A stretch of 64,000 nt of DNA from Buddleja alternifolia. Lineage: Eukaryota > Streptophyta > Magnoliopsida > Lamiales > Scrophulariaceae. Shown here piece by piece: positions 59,656-64,000 of this stretch. The notes below the pieces were generated by a model. The model saw only the letters and a program-made list of their open reading frames with translations, was not told the origin of the DNA and did not search any database. Numbering within the stretch: the first letter of the stretch is position 1; the number at the start of each line of letters is the position of its first letter. The stretch is taken from contig CM033397.1 in assembly GCA_019426215.1 (NCBI GenBank), positions 28,708,480-28,772,479 of the forward strand, given 5' to 3'. The position numbers and the translations under genes were made by a program.

Positions 59656-61189
59656 TATTGGTCCCAAGTGGCATACGAAAAGGGTCTAGAGACCCCGGGG
59701 GAGGGGGGTTGAATAGACCCTGAAGTTTTCTTCGCATTTCAAAAATTTTGTACTTCACAAAATATTTTGGACGCTTTGATGAGCGTCTACTTGAAGACAT
59801 TTTCTATAAAGTTAACTTAGACTTAAGGTTTGAACGCTTAACCAATTTAAGATGTGGCTTTTAGCACTTATATTAGTGTTAGCACCGCAAAAATATTTTG
59901 TGTCTTCTTTTAAAGGATTTGAGTGTCTCATATTTTACTTAGTTACTTTTGCTTAAATGTAAGCGTCAATGTGTTACTGATATGCTTTGATGCAATGTTA
60001 TAGAAAGTAATGAAAGCAAATAAATTCTAAAGTAAATAACACAAAGTTTGCAAGGCTTGTTTGGTAATGTAATCCAAATTACGTCATTTTTCTCCTTTTT
60101 CACTTGGAGAAAATTCACTAAATGATCTTGGATGAATCACCTAAAAACTCCTACAAAGTAGAGGATGATTAGAGCAAAGATTGACTTGAGCTCATTGGTC
60201 ACCAGATTTCAGTTTCAAGGCTATTTGATCTATTTGCTTTTTTCACCCAGAAATAATGCAAGCCTTCAACTTCGTCTTCACACATATTGCGACGTTGGAT
60301 GAGTTTTATCAATGGTTGTGTTTGATAAAATCAAACTGATGAATATCTCAGCAGTAGTGTAAAGTTCTTCTCGAGAAGGGGTTCGAGATATCTTTGACTT
60401 AGGGATTGATGAAAATCTTGAAGAATATTGGCTATGGATTTCGACTTTTTCTAAAAGTTTAAGGTTAAGACTTCAAAGCAATAGTTTTGACTTGTAAGCT
60501 TGAGTTGTAGTTGACTTGTTGCTAAAGCCCTATTTGTAAGCATTCTTGAATAAAGTGTTCGTTTGACACTAAGTAGGGCACGTGCCTATCACTTCCATGA
60601 GTGGACAACTTTATGTCCTTTATCCTTGAAATTCTGCTGCAAAAGTTGGTGCGGCAGACTTTCTGAGTTTGACAATTCAATGGCAAGGCTCTTCCGTAGG
60701 TCTTGAAATATTTATCACATTTAATGCCTTTATTAGCATTTAATACATTTGAATTTAATGCCCGTTGGACATTAATGCTCTAACAATATTTGCATTTAAC
60801 TCCTTGTGGATTTAGGTATAAATTCAGGTGAATTCTGTTTTTTGAGGTGCTCATTTAACCTTGAATGATCTTTAGTTTGAATCTTTACATCGACACTTGG
60901 AGTAGCTTTGACGCTCAGATAGTTGCTTGGAGATCTTCATTTCCATTCAGACTTCAGGCGCTTGATCATCAGACTTGACTATGATAGACTCACTTAGAAT
61001 TCTATCAGACACTCAAGCGTTCGGATACTTATCCTAACAATCTAGAATAAATGAAAAAAAAAAACTTATACAAACTTAATGCTCAAAGCCTATACAAAAT
61101 TTCTAATAAAATTTAAACTTACATAATTTGAGGTCTAACATAAATCCTAATTATCATCATCAAAATATCTAATAAGAAATTTTCTAACA
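59656..61189 (-). mobile_element. 3' LTR of an older copia relative, reverse strand
   Basis: 1,534 bp. On the minus strand it starts TGTTAGAAAATTTC and ends cttttcgtatgccacttgggaccaata, matching the LTRs at 37.8 and 50.2 kb but much more diverged. The AGCG words are partly kept (gacgctttgatgagcgtc). Internal sequence follows on its 5' side (61190 onward), so this is the 3' LTR of a truncated copy, not a solo LTR. Confidence 0.9.
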
Positions 61190-62020
61190 ATTTTTCCCTT
61201 TGATGATGGCAATACTTAGGTCCCAAATGAATAGGATGCTATTTTCCATTTCTCATTTTTCTAAGAAAAAGTAAGAGAGTTTATTTTTAAAGAAGTAGAA
61301 ATATGATAGAGGAAGTGTGTTTGGATGAATTTTTTTTATAGAAAAAAGTGTAATGATTAAGTGTGATGTGATATATTTTTTTTGTGGGAAGTTAGTATGA
61401 ATGAGTTTTTATTTTCTAAAAAAATTTAGATATATTTAAGTTAAACTTATATAATAAGGCATCCAAAAATATTCAAAATGGGTCTTATTTTGTACCTAAC
61501 GTCATTTCGAATCAAAAGATAAGATTATTTTGATAACTTTATTAAAATATTGGCTGATAAAGGTCTTTTAGTTATTGGGTGAGCTGTCGAATCATAAATA
61601 GTAAAAAATCTGTCTTTCCTGAGAAAAATTTGAGAGAAATACCAATTAAATTCATTTTCATTTTTTAATGAAATTTGAGATATTTTTTAAGGGAAATTGA
61701 GTGTAACATTTTTTTGAAATATTTTTAGGAGATACCAAATAAATGCATTTTTTATGAAAAAATCTTTGCAAAATCGAGAAATGGTATATAGCATGCCATC
61801 CAATTGGGGCCTTACTTTTTCATAATCCAAGAGTTGGACAACCAAAATGTAAAGTTAGCTTTGAATAATTTAGATTAGCGTTAGTTAAGGTTAGATCAAG
61901 TCTCAACTAGATGTTTTAGCTGAAAATGCACTTCTTTATAAATTTATCATTGAGAGATTACAGAGAATTTTAAATAAATAATATAAAATTAAATCAAAAT
62001 TAAGAAAATAATACAACAAA
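61190..62020 (-). mobile_element. Internal 3' fragment of older copia relative
   Basis: On the minus strand it corresponds to 49930-50156 of the large element. Shared features are the run before the LTR (gccatcatcaaagggaaaaa, compare gtcatcatcaaaatggggga), ctaacc..taact..aacg words and gcatttt-cagct. It is interrupted by a MITE at 61219-61811. The rest of the internal region is missing; the GC-rich palindromes begin just to the right. Confidence 0.8.
61219..61811. mobile_element. Tourist-like MITE inside copia fragment, TTA TSD
   Basis: A 593-bp element with inverted ends ggtcccaaatgaataggatg and, reverse-complemented, ggccccaattggatggcatg. It is flanked by TTA (61216-61218 and 61812-61814). 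The equivalent uninterrupted sequence in the large copia element (agtaagtattg, near 50125) shows the empty site. Confidence 0.9.
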
Positions 62021-62045
62021 AAATCGTGCTCAGGAAATAGCACAC

Positions 62046-62219
62046 TCTGCGTTGCCCGAACGCGGAATGGGCAGATTCCGCGCTCGGGCAGTGCGAAATC
62101 TATTTAATTTTTTTTTATATTCTTGCCCATTCCACGCTGCCCGAGGGCGGAATGGGCAATTTCTATTTTTTTAAAAAAAATTTGGCCCATTCCGCGTTGC
62201 CCGAGCGCGGAATGGGCAG
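62046..62219. repeat. Three GC-rich palindromes before Mutator-type gene
   Basis: Two blocks (62123-62159 and 62184-62219) have the form gcccattccgcg, a loop with tgcccgag, then cgcggaatgggc, giving 12-13-bp stems. The first block (62046-62096) is a shuffled version with stem tgcccgaacgcggaat / attccgcgctcgggca. They contrast sharply with the AT-rich surroundings. They could be transposase or transcription-factor sites, or a recent GC-rich repeat; this is inference. Confidence 0.85.
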
Positions 62220-63077
62220 CCCGTATATGACACCCGGGTTCTTTCTTCTTTCTTCAATTCTTCCTTCCTTCCTACAATTTCTCCACACACGAACCCTTCA
62301 TACAATTTCTCCAAACAAATCCTTCCTCCAAAAACCCTCTCCAAATTTCTCCAAATTTGAGAATTTAAGGTAATCTTTCACTTTCATATACTTTTTATTT
62401 TGTTAAATTCGTTTATAAATTACATTGTAGAATTTATGTTAATTCGAATTAAATTAGAGTTGAAATTAGTTCGATTTTTAGGTAGGTTATAATTTTGAAT
62501 TTATATGTATAATTTCAAATATTTAGGTTTAATTTGTGTTATAATTTTGAATTTAATATTTATGGATCGAACTTTGATATATTTTTTAGGTATAATTTCG
62601 GATGATTAGTTATAATTTGTACGTCTAATTCGAATTTTTAGTTATATCTTGTATGTATAATATTAAATTTAGTGTTTAGGTATACGTTTTGGTTTGAAAT
62701 TTGATATAAATTTTAGGTTTAATTTCTGATTATGTATAATTTGTATGTATGTAATTTCGGATGTTTAGGTATAATTTGTATGTATGATTTTGAATTTTTA
62801 GTGATATTCTGTATGTATAATATCGAATTTAGCATTTATGGTTTGAACTTTGATATACTAATTAGTTTGTTATATCATATTATGTTTCCATATAAGTTTG
62901 AAGTATAATTTGAAATGTTTAAGTTTACATAGTATGTATAATTTCGAATGAGTAGTTATAACTTTTAGGTTTAATTAGTAATATAAAAGTATAATTTAAT
63001 TTTTTGAACTATAGTTTGTACGTATAATTTTGAATTTTGTGTTAATTTATTATTTGAATTTTGATATTATATAGAAA
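62220..63077 (+). promoter_or_regulatory. Leader exon and leader intron of Mutator-type gene
   Basis: A pyrimidine-rich leader (about 62238-62369) ends at aag|gtaatc. The matching acceptor tatatag lies at 63074, three bases before the ATG, which defines a leader intron 62370-63074. The intron is AT-rich and made of degenerate repeats of words such as gtataatttngaattt. Confidence 0.6.
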
Positions 63078-64000
63078 ATGTCGAAGGCGAACACAGTTAA
63101 TGTTTTAATATACATGGATGGTCAAATTATTGAAAACTCAAATTCAGTGAGATATAGCACTCGTCCAAGCACTAACATGAGAATACGCCGTATGATCACA
63201 TATGCTAAATTGCTGGAGAAGTTATATGCGAAAACAAGAACTGATCCGAATCATTTTTCATTAAAAGTAATTTTAAAATTTGAATTTGAAAGGAGAAATG
63301 TGATGAGGAAGAGGACAATGGAGATCAAAGGCGATCATACTTTAGCGTTTTTCTTGGATCGTAACATTGTTGATGAATTCGTCGAGCTTTATATTGAGAA
63401 AGAACCAATTCAACATCAAGTGACGTCATTACAGCCACCCCAATTCATGCCGTATTTTACACAGCCCACGGTACCAGATTTAAATATGCAGTCACAATCA
63501 CATATGTGGGAAAATCGTGAGTTTCACGATTTTTTTTCAAGTGGTGTGGGGAGTTCTACAATTCAAGATTTGCATCAAGATAGTTTATTCTTATATTTAC
63601 ATTGTGTTATCATATTTACTACCAAATTTCATATTTGTGTGTATTATTTTTCTTTTCTTTGGAGAATGTAAAATAATTTAACTTTTTCGTGATTTGCATT
63701 TTTAGGTGTTTCTACAACAGGTCATTTGTTTGAGCATTTTGAAATTGTACAAAATTCCCCTTTGGATTTTGTAATTCCTAACGTGCAAGCAGGTAATTAT
63801 GAATCTTATAATAAGTTTTATATATGTTGTATTCCTTTTATTCGTAACTTGTTATTCTTATTTTTACATATTGTCATAATATTTATATTTAATTGCAGGT
63901 ACGTCTACACAAAATTCCCCCTTGGTAATTTGAGGAATTGTGTAATTTCTGACATGCAAGCAGGTAATTATGAATTTCATAATGGTTGTATTCCTTTGAT
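63078..64000 (+). CDS. Mutator-type transposase, PB1-like N-terminal part (partial)
   Basis: The ATG at 63078 opens a frame of 197 codons. Residues 1-115 resemble the PB1-like domain found at the start of plant Mutator-type transposases: VNVLIYMDGQIIENS, MITYAKLLEKLYAKT, then LAFFLDRNIVDEFVELYIE. A Pro/Gln-rich linker follows (about 117-150). The first coding exon probably ends near 63543. Exon 2 is probably 63706-63792 and exon 3 63899-63963, both with good AG/GT borders and clearly duplicated from one another. In the model I tried, exon 3 contains a stop, so the gene may be decayed or spliced differently. The catalytic domain would lie beyond the window. The weaker alternative is a host gene descended from a transposase. 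Confidence 0.6.

Noticed and set aside
1..64000. CRISPR array, bacterial operon, prophage or organelle insert
   Set aside because: No regularly spaced short repeats, no ribosome-binding-site-linked gene series and no recognisable plastid or mitochondrial gene. Everything identified fits plant nuclear DNA.

Overview
The window is nuclear DNA of a flowering plant, most likely a eudicot. It is strongly AT-rich, its genes have GT-AG introns, and it carries plant-type SINEs, L1-like LINEs with a C-terminal RNase H, a sirevirus-like Ty1/copia element, hAT, Mutator-like (MULE), Helitron and Tourist-like elements. Species cannot be read from the sequence. There is no sign of a bacterial operon, CRISPR array, rRNA or true tRNA gene.

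Only two ordinary host genes are well supported. One (11202-15090, + strand, 11 coding exons, 566 aa) encodes a MIP1-type leucine-zipper plus DUF547 protein. The other (32895-33890, + strand, one exon, 331 aa) encodes a DUF1645 protein. A third gene starts at the right edge (63078, + strand). It has the PB1-like N-terminal domain seen in Mutator-type transposases and probably belongs to a transposon.

Region by region: 1-3.5 kb holds two terminal-inverted-repeat elements, one with a clean 9-bp target-site duplication (TSD). 3.5-4.8 kb holds two copies of one SINE family in opposite orientation. 4.8-10.6 kb is mostly featureless AT-rich DNA with one Tourist-like MITE. 10.6-15.2 kb is the DUF547 gene. 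16.3-22.3 kb is a direct duplication of about 2.4 kb. Its two copies differ by a hAT MITE, a doubled Helitron and a SINE at the junction. 22.8-32.5 kb is a scatter of SINEs, a hAT element, LINE tails, a solo LTR and a foldback element. 32.9-33.9 kb is the DUF1645 gene.

36.9-52.3 kb is a three-level nest: a hAT-like element split by a solo LTR, itself split by a 13.9-kb sirevirus-like copia element with intact 5-bp TSD. That element has a decayed gag-pol and, downstream, a second decayed frame of about 4.2 kb in the position of the sirevirus env-like gene. 52.5-58.8 kb is a full-length but broken LINE with a perfect 17-bp TSD. 59.7-62.0 kb is the 3' end of an older relative of the copia element in reverse orientation, interrupted by a Tourist-like MITE. 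62.0-64 kb is the start of the Mutator-type gene, preceded by three GC-rich palindromes.

The window is mainly a record of transposon insertion, nesting, duplication and decay around two conserved plant genes. I see no convincing new biological system. The least explained items are the large second frame of the copia element, the GC palindromes at 62.05-62.22 kb, the 187-bp tandem units inside a MULE, and an 81-bp insert flanked by a 21-bp repeat.
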